The position numbers and the translations under genes were made by a program. A stretch of 64,000 nucleotides of DNA from positions 496,001 through 560,000 of the forward strand of contig NZ_RFLV01000001.1 of NCBI RefSeq assembly GCF_004920405.1. Direction: 5' to 3'. Shown piece after piece: positions 52,381 to 62,202 of the stretch (its first letter is position 1; every line of letters starts with the position of its first letter). This DNA is from Pseudomonas leptonychotis. Its GTDB lineage: Bacteria > Pseudomonadota > Gammaproteobacteria > Pseudomonadales > Pseudomonadaceae. Under the pieces are notes generated by a model. It was given only the letters and a program-made list of their open reading frames with translations, was not told the origin of the DNA and did no database searches.

Positions 52381-53693
52381 CGTGCGGTCAGTTGCTCCTG
52401 GAGCAAGTCCGCCACTGGCAGGGCTACGCCAAGGCGGCTGAGGTTCCAGTAGTGGCCCTCCAGCGTGCGATTAACCAGCAAGGTCGCGGGCGCCGGTTGC
52501 AGGCTACCCAAGGCACCGAAAACGTCCGGCAACAGCTTTTGCACCTGCTCATGCAACGGCTTCGCGGCAAAATCCCAGTGCACTCCAGGCTGTACCAGCG
52601 GCCCGAGCAAACCATGCAACTGGCGGTAAAAACCATAGGGGATAGTCGATTGCGGCTGGCGCGTACCGAGTGCTTGAAAGGCCCGCTCCAACTGCTCGCC
52701 ATCACGCGCCTGCAATGCCTTGTAGGTTTGCACGTAAGCCGCCAGTAACGGCGCAGACAGGGCCTGTACACAGCCAAAGTCATACACCACCAACTCACCG
52801 CTAACCGTGTAGGCAAAATTACCCGGATGCGGATCGGCATGCAGCAGACCCAGCTCGAAGGCCTGGGCGCTCAGCCAGCGCACCAGCGTCAAGGCCAGCC
52901 GCTCACGCACTTCGGCACTGGCCTGGGCAACTTCGGCAAAGGGTAAACCGGGCTCCTCGCTGAGTGCCAATACGCCAGGGCGGCAGAGGTCTTCCTGCGG
53001 CTGCGGCAGGCGCAAACCTGGCCAGTCGGCGAAATGCGCGCGAAATGCCTGCAAGCGGCGCATCTCCGCCGGGTAGTCGAGCTCAGCCGTGATAACTGCA
53101 GCCAGCTCCTGATGCAGCCCCTCAAGCTGCGCGGCCGGCGCTCGGAATAAACGCCCCAGCGGCAACAAACGCTTTAGCTGCTGCAAATCGGCCTGGCAGA
53201 TTTCGCCGATGCCTGGATATTGCACCTTGAGCACCAGCGCCCGTCCGTCCAAGGCCACAGCGCGGTGCACTTGACCTAAGGAGGCCGCCGCAAAGGGCTG
53301 CTCGTCGATACTGAGGAAGAATTGCCCCAAGTCCGCGCCATACACCTGCTGCAGATGCCCGCGCAGCGCACTGAAGGGTAAGGCCGGTACGCGGTTCTGC
53401 AGCGAACTCAGTGCACGGGCCACTGGCTCAGGCAGCACACCTTGCCATTGCGAGGCCATTTGCCCCAGCTTGAGAACCGGGCCTTTCATTTCACCCAGCA
53501 CATCCGTGAGCAACGCCCCCACCGGCTGCCAGTCAACTGCACGGCCGGGAAGCAGGCGCTGGCCCAGCACGCTGCCGCCAATACGCGTGGCAGTGCCCGC
53601 CAAGGTGAGAAAACGCCCGAGCGCGGAAGCGGAAGGTGGAGTGGCGGGAGGCTTGGGCATGCGGTAATTCTCATCGAGACGAAGCGCGATCAT
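52377..53693 (-). CDS. ABC1 (UbiB/AarF-like) atypical kinase
   Basis: 438 residues from the ATG at 53693; an ATG at 53660 (MPKPPATPPSAS) is about equally likely. ABC1 family motifs: K-L-G-Q at 75-78, the alanine-rich A-A-A-S-L-G-Q-V-H at 135-143 replacing the P-loop, K156, E204, HADPHPGNF with D287 and N292, and DFG at 305-307. Members act in ubiquinone synthesis or lipid homeostasis. The main pseudomonad ubiB normally lies beside ubiE/ubiJ, so this is a second, unassigned paralogue type. Confidence 0.86.
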   Translation of the reverse strand: MIALRLDENYRMPKPPATPPSASALGRFLTLAGTATRIGGSVLGQRLLPGRAVDWQPVGALLTDVLGEMKGPVLKLGQMASQWQGVLPEPVARALSSLQNRVPALPFSALRGHLQQVYGADLGQFFLSIDEQPFAAASLGQVHRAVALDGRALVLKVQYPGIGEICQADLQQLKRLLPLGRLFRAPAAQLEGLHQELAAVITAELDYPAEMRRLQAFRAHFADWPGLRLPQPQEDLCRPGVLALSEEPGLPFAEVAQASAEVRERLALTLVRWLSAQAFELGLLHADPHPGNFAYTVSGELVVYDFGCVQALSAPLLAAYVQTYKALQARDGEQLERAFQALGTRQPQSTIPYGFYRQLHGLLGPLVQPGVHWDFAAKPLHEQVQKLLPDVFGALGSLQPAPATLLVNRTLEGHYWNLSRLGVALPVADLLQEQLTAR

Positions 53694-53848
53694 GCACCTG
53701 CCAACCTGCGCACACCAGCCGCATCGGCCCAGCTGCTCACCACTAACTGGACGTTATACGCAGCTCGATGACTCCCCCCGTATGGGTGAGTGGCAGCACA
53801 GCCTAACCCGACTACCCTCTGCAGTTTTTCAGCGCTAAAGCTAACAGC

Positions 53849-54670
53849 ATGACTGCCTCTTTGCCGCAACGGCTCTACCTCTGGGAGCGCCGTACCCTCT
53901 ACCTCGGCCCTTTGCATTCTCCAGCAAAGCTGTCTCTCGCCGCATCGCGGTTGCTGATCGGCCTGCAGGGCGATATCCGTTTCCGTCACCGTTCGCAGCA
54001 GCAAGACTCCACCTCGCGCAGCCTGCTGCTGCCGGTGGGCTGGCAAGGCACGATTGATAGTGGCCGACTGGGCGTAGCGGACTGTCACCTGGACGTCACC
54101 GGCCTCGATCATGCCGTACTGCGTCAACTGGCCAGCCGTCAGGAGCAGGCCGCCTATTGCGACCTGAGCAACGAGCGCCTGCTAATCAATGCCTTTGACA
54201 CTGTCAACCACGGCCAGGCGCGGCCCGAGGTCTTGTACCAACAACTGGACGCTTGGCTGAACCCACCCGAGCTGGTCGCACGCGCGGCCTTTCGCTGCGA
54301 CCCGCGCATTCTCGCTACCCTGCAACGGATAAAGACCAGCACCCAGGAAAACCTCAGCGTCGACAGCCTGGCCCAGCAGGTCGGGCTTTCCACTTCACGC
54401 CTGGTCACGCTGTTTAAGGAGCAGATAGGCATACCGATTCGCCGCTACCGCCTTTGGTATCGGCTGTTTCTTTCGACTCAGCGTATCGCCTGCGGTAACA
54501 GCGTCACCTCTGCTGCGCTGGAAGCGGGCTTCGCCGATGCCGCGCACTTCACTCGCACCTATCGCGCCATCCTCGGCATCCAGCCTTCGGCACTTGTTCG
54601 CCCCAGCGCCGGGCTGCAAGTTTTTGTCGAAAATGTCTCGGTAAAGACAGTCAATTCATTCAAGCCCTAG
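53849..54670 (+). CDS. AraC family transcriptional regulator
   Basis: 273 residues. The C-terminal double HTH is clear (VDSLAQQVGLSTSRLVTLFK, then CGNSVTSAALEAGFADAAHFT, ending FRAILG-type TYRAILGIQPSALV). The N-terminal ~160 residues are a cupin-like sensor with no recognisable effector. It lies 102 bp upstream of the secreted PETase-like hydrolase gene, a likely but unproven target. Confidence 0.88.
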   Translation: MTASLPQRLYLWERRTLYLGPLHSPAKLSLAASRLLIGLQGDIRFRHRSQQQDSTSRSLLLPVGWQGTIDSGRLGVADCHLDVTGLDHAVLRQLASRQEQAAYCDLSNERLLINAFDTVNHGQARPEVLYQQLDAWLNPPELVARAAFRCDPRILATLQRIKTSTQENLSVDSLAQQVGLSTSRLVTLFKEQIGIPIRRYRLWYRLFLSTQRIACGNSVTSAALEAGFADAAHFTRTYRAILGIQPSALVRPSAGLQVFVENVSVKTVNSFKP

Positions 54671-54772
54671 GTCTATCGAGGGGTTAGCTTGATGGCAGGT
54701 CACACCAGCGCCGGCAGCAATCTGTGCGTTAGCGGACCTGCCCAACAACAATAAAAAACGCCTGGAGACACC

Positions 54773-55633
54773 ATGCCTTCTCTATCGATCAAAAGGTCCA
54801 ACTTAGCCCTGTGTGCTGCCTTACTGCTGGGCAGCAGCGCGGCCACCGCCGCGTTGCCCCCTGCCAGCCCAGGTGCCGACTCGGTGTGCTCCTACACCAG
54901 CGGCCTCAGTTCCACCGGATACTCATCTGCGCGGGTGTCCTACCCTTGCGGCCTGAGCGCCAGCAGTTATGCGGCCACCACATTGACCGGTGGTTACAGC
55001 AACACCAAGGAACAAATGTACTGGCTGGCCGACCACCTGAGCAGCCACGGCTATATCGTCATCACCATGACGCCGAAAAATATATTCGGCACACCACCGG
55101 GCTGGCAGACCGCCCATAAGGCCGGCATCAGCAAGCTCAAAGGGGAAACCGCACGCAGCAGCTCGCCGATCTACCGTAAGGTGGCCACCGACAAACTGGG
55201 TATCATGGGCTTTTCCATGGGTGGCGGTGGCGCGCTGTTGGCAGCAGCCGACCTCAAAACTGAGATCAAAACGGCTATCCCCCTTGCCCCCTACCTCGGC
55301 TTCAGTTCACCCAACTACTCGAACATCAGCGCCAAGACCCTGATCCAGGCCGGCGCCAACGACACCGTTTCCTATCCTTCGGTGGTCGCCAGCTACTACC
55401 AGTCAATGCCGACCAGCGTCACCCGCGCGCTGACCACCTTCAGAAGCGCCTCGCACCTCGACTGGATCAATAGCGGCAATGCCACCCGCCACGCGCGCTT
55501 CAAAACCCTGATCACCGCCTGGATGAAGCTGTACCTGAATGGTGACACTGCCTATGCCACCTACTTGGACGGCGCCGCGCACAGCGAACACCTGGCCGAA
55601 GACTGGTTCACCCGTTTCGAATATGTGCGTTAA
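54773..55633 (+). CDS. Secreted PETase-like polyester hydrolase / cutinase-like serine hydrolase
   Basis: 286 residues with a signal peptide of about 27 (MPSLSIKRSNLALCAALLLGSSAATAA). The alpha/beta-hydrolase core aligns by eye with Ideonella PETase and pseudomonad polyester hydrolases: nucleophile S148 in MGFSMGGGG, D197 in AGANDT and H228 in ASHLDW, with oxyanion-hole Y75 and M149. Tryptophan preceding the nucleophile in PETase is F147 here, and the W of APW is Y174. The active-site disulfide cysteines are absent; C39 and C59 could pair elsewhere. SD GGAG lies nine bases before the ATG. An AraC gene precedes it. Activity on PET, cutin or other polyesters is inference; a dienelactone-hydrolase-like esterase role is the alternative. 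Confidence 0.88.
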   Translation: MPSLSIKRSNLALCAALLLGSSAATAALPPASPGADSVCSYTSGLSSTGYSSARVSYPCGLSASSYAATTLTGGYSNTKEQMYWLADHLSSHGYIVITMTPKNIFGTPPGWQTAHKAGISKLKGETARSSSPIYRKVATDKLGIMGFSMGGGGALLAAADLKTEIKTAIPLAPYLGFSSPNYSNISAKTLIQAGANDTVSYPSVVASYYQSMPTSVTRALTTFRSASHLDWINSGNATRHARFKTLITAWMKLYLNGDTAYATYLDGAAHSEHLAEDWFTRFEYVR

Positions 55634-55660
55634 AGCACGGGCATAGACATCAGCTCTGGC

Positions 55661-55690
55661 GTAATCCGCGGTTAATTAACTGCGGATTAC
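55661..55690. terminator. Near-perfect 30-bp palindrome between hydrolase and sbcC
   Basis: GTAATCCGC-GGTTAATTAACT-GCGGATTAC, one mismatched pair in 30. It lies between two convergent genes. No T-run follows on either strand, so termination is likely but not assured; a protein-binding site is possible. Confidence 0.5.
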
Positions 55691-55727
55691 CGGGCATACC
55701 GTTGCTACCAGCGCCCGACCAGACACC

Positions 55728-58700
55728 TCATGCTCCCAAGGCAAAGCGCTTGTCTAAACCGCTATACCCCATGCCCACGCCCTTATGCACTTTCAGCTGC
55801 ACCGGGATGCGCTCCTTGAGCGCCTCGACGTGGCTGATCACGCCAATCATCTTGCCGCTGGCATTGAGGTTATCCAGAGCATCCAGGGCCACCTCAAGGG
55901 TTTCACCGTCGAGGGTGCCAAAACCTTCATCGAGGAATAGCGAATCGATGCTGGTTTTATGGCTGACCAGATCCGACAGGGCCAGCGCCAGTGCCAGGCT
56001 GACCAGAAAGCTTTCCCCGCCCGACAAGGTTTTAGTGTCGCGCGCAGCGTCGGCCTGCCAGGTGTCGATCACCTCCAACTCCAGCTCGCCACTGCTGCGC
56101 CGCGCCAACTGGTAACGGCCATGCAAGCGCGCGAGCTGCTGGTTGGCCAGGTAGACCAGGTGATCCAGGGTCAGTCCTTGGGCGAACTTGCGGTACTTGG
56201 CGCCATCGGCTGAGCCGATCAGGCTGTTGAGCTGCTGCCAAAGATCGTAGTCAGCCTGTTTGGCGCTGATAGCCGCGAACAGGCTTTGCTGGCCCTGGCG
56301 ACGTTCGTCATCGCCCTGCAGCTGGGCGCGAACTTCGCCCTGACGTTGAGTCAGCGCTCGCAACTGCGCAGCCAAGGCCTGCAACTGCTCATCCAGCTGT
56401 TCAAGGCTCAGCGCGCTGTGCGGCAGCGCCTGGAGCTGCGCCAACTGTTGCGTGCTGGACAGAGCCAAGGCGTGGGCCTCGGTCAGGGCTTTTTCCAGAC
56501 GCGTTTTGAGCTCGCTCAATTGCGTTTGCTGCTCGTCACTGAGCAGCGCCGCCAAGTAGGCCGTCTCATCGTTAAAGGGGCTTAGGTTGAGTGCTTCGAG
56601 CCAAGTGTGTTGCAGCTGAAGCAGACTTTTTTGCGCCTGAGCCAGCAACTCGCTAAGGGTCTGCTGCTTACCCTGCAAGGCGCTGACCGCCTGCACGCTG
56701 CTGTCGTAACCCGCTTGAGCGGTCAGCAAACGCTCACCTGCATCCGTCGCTATTGGCAGCGCAGACTCGGCAGGCGCGGCTTGTTGCTGCAAGCGTTGCT
56801 GCCAGAGCGCGGCAACATCCTGATTGGCCAGCAGGCCGTGCTGCTCATCGCGCAGCTGTTGCGCAAGCTCGCGGAGTTGCTGCTGTTGCTGCTGCCACTG
56901 CGCCCACTCCTGCTCACGCTGGCGCAGCCAGTCATCGCCCTGCTCCGGCACGCTGTAACCGAACTGCGCCAACACCTCTGCCAGCTGCGCCTGCTGCTGG
57001 CGCTGTTGTTGCTGTAGGTGTTGCAGCTGCGCCGCGATATCGTTCTGCAGGCTCTGATTGCTCTCCTGCTTACTCAGCAGCAAGGCCTGCTCACTACTCA
57101 GCGCCTGCCGGCTTTTTTCCGCCTGCTGAGTCGCCGCGCGTGCGCTATCGAGGGCCAGCTTGTGTTGCTGCAGCTGGGCCAGGCGCAGTTGCAACTGCTC
57201 CACCTGCTGCACATGACTTTGCTTACAGACTTGCAGCGCCGCTGCATCGGCTAGGTCCTGGCCAAGCAGCGCGCATTGCTGTTGCCATAATTCGGCCTGT
57301 TGCCCACGCTCCTGCTCCAGACGTTGCGCCTGCTGGCGCTGCTGATCGATCCGTTCGCTAAGGGTCGCAACGCCACTGCGTAAGTTTTCGCCCTGCTCGC
57401 CCAGCGCCTTCAGTTGCTCGCGCTTGACCTCCAGCGTGGCGGCGGTCGCCGAGCTATCCAACGCCTGATACGCCGTTATCGCCGGGTGTTCCAGCGAGCC
57501 ACAGAGCGGGCAGGCTTGCTCGGGCTGCAACTGCTCGCGGTATTGCTCCAACGCTTGGATGCGCTGCTCCTGCTGCAACAGGGTTTCCTTGTCGCGCACT
57601 TGCTGCTGCACATCGCGGTACTGCTCGCGCAGGCTGACCAGGGCCTGGTCTTGGGCAGTCTTTTGTTGTTCTTGCTCCAGCACGTCACTGCCCAGCTGCG
57701 CGGCTTGCTTGGCTAACGCCTGGCGCTGCTGGGCAATCTGCTCCAGACGCTCCAGCACATGCCCTTGGCCGACCAGACGCTGCCAGTGCTCATTCAAGGC
57801 GCTCTCAGATTCACCGGCCAGTAGCTGCTCCAGCAACGCCGTTTGCTCACGCTCAAGCTGCTGCGCCGAGGCAAAGGTCGCATCGGCCTCAGTCAGCTGT
57901 GTTTGCAGCTGCTGCAGTTGTTGCGCCAGTTGTACGCCGGCGTCCTGTTGTTGCTGCTGCCGGGCCAATTGCTCAGCGAGCGACATGGCCAACTGGCTAC
58001 GCGCGGCAAACTGCTCACGCCAGACGCCCAGTTGCTCACCCAACTGAGCACGCTGCGGCTGTTGCTCCAACTGCGCTTGCACGCGTTGTTGCTGTTCGCT
58101 GAGCTGGGCAATTGTGGTCTGCCTGACCGCCACCAGCTGCTGGCTGATCTGGCTGGCTTGCCAGACATACTCGGCCACCTGCTGCTGGGCTTGCAGCTGA
58201 GCATCGGCAACGCTGTGTAACTCTTGCTCGCGCTGCACACGCTGTTGCTGAGCCTGCTGCCAAGCCTGATGCACGGGCTGTAATTTGAGCGCTGGCGCGC
58301 TGTCGGCCAGTGCCTGCAACTGCGGCTGAGCCTCCAACAGGGCTTGCCGCGCCCGTTGCTCCTGAGCTTGCGCCTGCTGCTGCTGACTGAGCGCTTTAGC
58401 CAGATCAAGCACCTGCTGGCGCTGTTGCTGGCCGTCCTGATGCTGGCTGCTGAGCGCTGTTTCCTGTTCGCTTAGCTGCGCCGCTTCAGCCTGTAACTGC
58501 TGGCGCTGCTCATCGCTCAACAACTCAACGCCATCGGCGCGCGCGCGCAGCTGATCGAGGCTGACTTTGGCCTCACGCGTCTGCTCAAACACCCGCTGGG
58601 AAATCTGCCCGTAAATGTCGGTACCAGTCAGCTCTTCCAGCAGCTCGGCGCGCTGGTTGGCATTGGCCTCAAGGAACGCCGCAAAACCGCCCTGGGCCAG

Positions 58701-59153
58701 CAACATGGATTTGGTAAAGCGCTCGAAATCCAACCCAGTCAGGCGCTCGGTTTCGCGCAGCTTCTCGTTGATCTTGTCGGTGACAATCTGCCCATCAGCC
58801 GCTGCCAGCTCGACCTTGGGCGCTTGTAGCGCACCGTCGGCCTTATCGCGGGCGCGACGTTGACTCCAGAAGGCGCGATAGCGCACGCCCTTGACCTCAA
58901 ACTCGACCTCGGCCAGGCAATCGGCGGTGTGTCGCGTCATCAACTCATTGGCACTGGCCGATACCGTGCTCATGCGTGGCGTGCGGTGATACAGCGCCAG
59001 GCAGATGGCATCCAGCAACGTGGTCTTACCCGCACCGGTCGGCCCGGTGATGGCGAACAGCCCGTTGTCTTTGAAGGGCTCAGCCGTGAAGTCGATCTTC
59101 CACTCACCCTTCAGCGAGTTGAGGTTCTTCAGGCGCAGGCTGATGATTTTCAT
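55728..59153 (-). CDS. sbcC: SbcC (Rad50-like) ATPase of the SbcCD nuclease
   Basis: 1141 residues. Walker [10 protein letters not shown] at 37-45; ABC signature and Walker B near the C-terminus ([33 protein letters not shown]). The zinc hook C548-P-L-C551 sits between two very long coiled coils unusually rich in glutamine. SbcCD cleaves hairpins and clears blocked DNA ends. The start overlaps sbcD by 4 bp. Confidence 0.97.
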   Translation of the reverse strand: MKIISLRLKNLNSLKGEWKIDFTAEPFKDNGLFAITGPTGAGKTTLLDAICLALYHRTPRMSTVSASANELMTRHTADCLAEVEFEVKGVRYRAFWSQRRARDKADGALQAPKVELAAADGQIVTDKINEKLRETERLTGLDFERFTKSMLLAQGGFAAFLEANANQRAELLEELTGTDIYGQISQRVFEQTREAKVSLDQLRARADGVELLSDEQRQQLQAEAAQLSEQETALSSQHQDGQQQRQQVLDLAKALSQQQQAQAQEQRARQALLEAQPQLQALADSAPALKLQPVHQAWQQAQQQRVQREQELHSVADAQLQAQQQVAEYVWQASQISQQLVAVRQTTIAQLSEQQQRVQAQLEQQPQRAQLGEQLGVWREQFAARSQLAMSLAEQLARQQQQQDAGVQLAQQLQQLQTQLTEADATFASAQQLEREQTALLEQLLAGESESALNEHWQRLVGQGHVLERLEQIAQQRQALAKQAAQLGSDVLEQEQQKTAQDQALVSLREQYRDVQQQVRDKETLLQQEQRIQALEQYREQLQPEQACPLCGSLEHPAITAYQALDSSATAATLEVKREQLKALGEQGENLRSGVATLSERIDQQRQQAQRLEQERGQQAELWQQQCALLGQDLADAAALQVCKQSHVQQVEQLQLRLAQLQQHKLALDSARAATQQAEKSRQALSSEQALLLSKQESNQSLQNDIAAQLQHLQQQQRQQQAQLAEVLAQFGYSVPEQGDDWLRQREQEWAQWQQQQQQLRELAQQLRDEQHGLLANQDVAALWQQRLQQQAAPAESALPIATDAGERLLTAQAGYDSSVQAVSALQGKQQTLSELLAQAQKSLLQLQHTWLEALNLSPFNDETAYLAALLSDEQQTQLSELKTRLEKALTEAHALALSSTQQLAQLQALPHSALSLEQLDEQLQALAAQLRALTQRQGEVRAQLQGDDERRQGQQSLFAAISAKQADYDLWQQLNSLIGSADGAKYRKFAQGLTLDHLVYLANQQLARLHGRYQLARRSSGELELEVIDTWQADAARDTKTLSGGESFLVSLALALALSDLVSHKTSIDSLFLDEGFGTLDGETLEVALDALDNLNASGKMIGVISHVEALKERIPVQLKVHKGVGMGYSGLDKRFALGA

Positions 59154-60382
59154 GCGTCGCCCTCGCGCAGCTCACTCACCACCTGCTGATACAGCCCCAG
59201 CAGCTTGGCCTGCTCGGTCTCATCCAGCACTTCACTGCTCAGGCGTTGAGCGAACACCTCTTCCACACTCAACTCATCCAGGGTTTCTTTGGCTTGGCCT
59301 TGCAAGCTAGCGCTGGCATTGCCGCGCTCACGGCGGATGCGCAACACTTCGACTGGCAGCCCCTCGCACAACGCGGCTATGCGCAGCTGCAAATCGCTTA
59401 GGTAATCGTCGGTGCCCACAAGCACTTCCAGCCAGACCGGTTGCTGCGCAGTGCCTTGTTCGGATGCCTCCTGGATTGCCACTTCAAGCTCCTTGAGCGA
59501 GCCGCGCAACGACAACAACGGCTGAAAGCGCGGCACTGGCAAGACTGTGATTTGGCGCAGACCACTGCTATCCAGCTCGACCAGCAGCACTTCTTTTTGC
59601 TGCTTGGCCTCATCGAAGCTCAGTGCAATCGGCGAGCCGCAGTAGCGAATATGCTCCAGCCCACCGACCCTCTGTGGGCGGTGGATATGCCCGAGGGCGA
59701 TATAAGCCGCCGGCGGAAAGGCGCTGGTGGGAAAAGCCTCCAGGCTGCCGACATAAATCTCACGCACCGAATCACTGGCGCTGGCGCCGACGGTGGTCAG
59801 GTGGCCGGTGGCAATAATCGGCACCTCGCCACCCAGCTCACCACGCTTGGTTTCGGCCAAGGCATAGAGGTTTTGATAATGCTGCTGAATCGCCTGCTGC
59901 AATGACTGCTGTTTATCCTGCGCGCTCTGCCCGGCCTGACTGAGCAGCACATCGCGCGGGCGGATAAAGGGAATGCCGCAAAGCAGCGCGCCGACTGATC
60001 CGTCGCGTCGATGTAGCGCCAGCAGTTGCTCATCCAGCTGCTCGCAGACGCCGGGAATCACCCGCGTACCGAGTTGCGCCAGCAGGGTTTTACTCTCGCC
60101 GAGCATGGCCACCGAGTCGTGATTACCGCCGAGCACCACCAGCTCGCAACCGGTGGCGCGCAGCTCGACGATAAAGCGGTTGTACTGCTCGCGGGCATAA
60201 CTGGGCGGCGCACCGGTGTCGAAGATATCGCCGGCAATCAACACGGCATCCACCGCCTGCGCGCGCACCTGTTCAATCAACCAATCGCAGAAGGCCTGGT
60301 GCTCGGCCTGACGGGTCTTGCCCATAAAGTGCTGGCCGAGGTGCCAGTCGGAGGTGTGCAGGATTCGGATGGGCTGAGTCAA
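59150..60382 (-). CDS. sbcD: SbcD (Mre11-like) nuclease
   Basis: 410 residues from a TTG at 60382 that overlaps the upstream stop (TTGA); a TTG three codons earlier is the alternative. Phosphoesterase motifs: [31 protein letters not shown] and GHIHRPQ. It is the manganese-dependent nuclease partner of SbcC. Confidence 0.94.
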   Translation of the reverse strand: MTQPIRILHTSDWHLGQHFMGKTRQAEHQAFCDWLIEQVRAQAVDAVLIAGDIFDTGAPPSYAREQYNRFIVELRATGCELVVLGGNHDSVAMLGESKTLLAQLGTRVIPGVCEQLDEQLLALHRRDGSVGALLCGIPFIRPRDVLLSQAGQSAQDKQQSLQQAIQQHYQNLYALAETKRGELGGEVPIIATGHLTTVGASASDSVREIYVGSLEAFPTSAFPPAAYIALGHIHRPQRVGGLEHIRYCGSPIALSFDEAKQQKEVLLVELDSSGLRQITVLPVPRFQPLLSLRGSLKELEVAIQEASEQGTAQQPVWLEVLVGTDDYLSDLQLRIAALCEGLPVEVLRIRRERGNASASLQGQAKETLDELSVEEVFAQRLSSEVLDETEQAKLLGLYQQVVSELREGDA

Positions 60383-60798
60383 AAGGTCCAATCCTTAACC
60401 ACCATATGGGTCTTCACCTTTTGCATGCCGGGGAAATTTTCGATCTCACCGCGCACCTCGCTAAAGCGCTGCATCGTGGGGGCTTCGATATACACCAACA
60501 TGTCTGTCTCGCCGCTGATGCCGCTGCAGCGGCGCACTTCGGGGAAAACGCGCATCAACTCGACATAGTGCTCGCAGCGCCCACCGCTATAGAACAGCTC
60601 CAAGTAGACCTTGATCGCCGCCTCGCCAGGCATCGCGACCTGGGCGTGGTAGCCGCTGATTACACCGTTGATTTCCAGCTGGCGAATCCGCTCGCTGACG
60701 GCCGAACGCGACAGGTTGACCGCACGGGCAATCTGACTGACCGGTAAACGCGCATCGGCGCGCAACAGGGCGAGTATCTGTTGATCGAACTTGTCCAC
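60379..60798 (-). CDS. Lrp/AsnC family transcriptional regulator
   Basis: 139 residues from a GTG at 60798 (VDKFDQQILALLRADARL). N-terminal HTH (VSQIARAVNLSRSAVSERIRQLE) and C-terminal ligand-binding RAM domain (KVYLELFYSGGRCEHYVELM). It is divergent from a YjeH-type amino-acid exporter, a typical Lrp target, so it probably senses an amino acid and controls that gene. Its stop overlaps sbcD's start. Confidence 0.9.
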   Translation of the reverse strand: MDKFDQQILALLRADARLPVSQIARAVNLSRSAVSERIRQLEINGVISGYHAQVAMPGEAAIKVYLELFYSGGRCEHYVELMRVFPEVRRCSGISGETDMLVYIEAPTMQRFSEVRGEIENFPGMQKVKTHMVVKDWTF

Positions 60799-60927
60799 GG
60801 AGCTTTCTCGGAAAAAGGTAATTCGACGGCCAATTCCGTCACTTTGCCGGATAACGCCGACGCTTCTACAGCGGCGCTTTGCAGGGCGGAGCCCTACCAT
60901 AGCCGGCAAAACGCCAGAGCATACAAC

Positions 60928-62196
60928 ATGAGTCGTCTGAACCAGGAATTGGGCCTGCTGCAAGGGATTGGCCTGCTGAGCACCTCGCTACTCGGCACCG
61001 GAATTTTCGTGATTCCAGCGCTAGCCGCCACTGCGGCGGGTGAGGCGTCTCTATGGGCCTGGATGCTACTGATCGCCCTGGTACTGCCGGTGGCCTTTAC
61101 CTTTGCCCAACTGGGGCGGCGCTTCCCACATGCAGGCGGCGCACCGCACCTGATTGGCCGGGCATTCGGCCCACGCATGGAGCGTCTCAGTGCCTGGCTG
61201 TTCCTCGCCGTACTACCCGTGGGTTTACCGGCTGCGCTAAGTATCGCCAGCGGCTTCTGGCAGGCAGTATTCGAGCTAAGTCGCGGGCAAGCGCTGGCTA
61301 TTCAGCTGGCCACTCTGGCCGCTCTGTTTTTCCTTGGGCAACGCCCGACCAAGGCTTCCGGGTTGATTCAAGGCGCTATCGCGGTGGCGATTATCGGCAC
61401 CATTGCGCTGATCTGGTGGGTCGGCGATTTACCTGTCAACAGCCAACCCTTGTTACCGCCCATTGAGGGCGCCTGGCCGTTGCTGCCGGCCGCGCTGGGC
61501 GTAATGTTCTGGTGCTTCGTCGGCATCGAAGCCTTTACTCATATGGGCGAGGAGTTCAAGAACCCCGAGCGCGACTTCCCCCTGGCCTTGCTGTTCGGCG
61601 TGTTGCTGGCGGGGCTGGTGTACTGGGCCTGCTCGGTCGCGGTGCTGAGCTTCCAGGCTTATGGTGACGTGCAAACGGACGCTGCCTCGTTGCCGCGCCT
61701 GCTCGATCTATTGCTCGGCGAAAAAGCCCGCAGGCTGGCCGCCACAGTCGGTTACCTGGCCTGTTTCGCTTCAATGAACGTGTACATGCAGGGCTTTGCC
61801 CGGCTGATCTGGAGCCTGGCCGACGAAGGCAAGCTGCCGGACAGCCTGGCCCAGCGCAACCGCCACGGCGTACCGGCGCGCGCCCTGCTGCTGGTGATAC
61901 TCAGCTGCGCCCTGTGCGCCAGCTTGGCCAGCGTGCTCAACCTGACGGTGGATGACTTGATCCGCTATGCCAACGGCAACTTTGTGCTGATCTATCTGCT
62001 CAGCATGGCCGCCGGCTGGGTGTTGCTGCGCGGCATCTGGCGTTGGCTAGCCGGTATAAGCGCCCTGCTGTGCATGCTGGTGTTACTCGCCCTGGGTATG
62101 GATGCATTGTATGCCCTAGGGCTGCTGGCACTGCTCACAAGCTTCAGCTTTTTGCGCCAGCAATACAGCCGGACCACTACCCCCAGGCACACATAA
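60928..62196 (+). CDS. yjeH: YjeH-type L-methionine/branched-chain amino-acid exporter (APC family)
   Basis: 422 residues from the ATG at 60928 (MSRLNQELGLLQGIGLLSTSLLGTG), which fits YjeH closely in its first 25 residues and at AWLFLAVLPVGLPAALSIASGFW. About 12 membrane segments. It exports amino acids across the inner membrane. An Lrp-type regulator diverges from it. It ends 6 bp before the convergent LPS-kinase-like gene. Confidence 0.88.
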   Translation: MSRLNQELGLLQGIGLLSTSLLGTGIFVIPALAATAAGEASLWAWMLLIALVLPVAFTFAQLGRRFPHAGGAPHLIGRAFGPRMERLSAWLFLAVLPVGLPAALSIASGFWQAVFELSRGQALAIQLATLAALFFLGQRPTKASGLIQGAIAVAIIGTIALIWWVGDLPVNSQPLLPPIEGAWPLLPAALGVMFWCFVGIEAFTHMGEEFKNPERDFPLALLFGVLLAGLVYWACSVAVLSFQAYGDVQTDAASLPRLLDLLLGEKARRLAATVGYLACFASMNVYMQGFARLIWSLADEGKLPDSLAQRNRHGVPARALLLVILSCALCASLASVLNLTVDDLIRYANGNFVLIYLLSMAAGWVLLRGIWRWLAGISALLCMLVLLALGMDALYALGLLALLTSFSFLRQQYSRTTTPRHT

Positions 62197-62202
62197 ACGC
62201 CC

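Noticed and set aside
55728..59153. CAG/CTG repeats in sbcC as a tandem repeat or CRISPR
   Set aside because: They are irregular codon-level repeats encoding glutamine coiled coil and keep the reading frame; there are no regularly spaced identical repeats.
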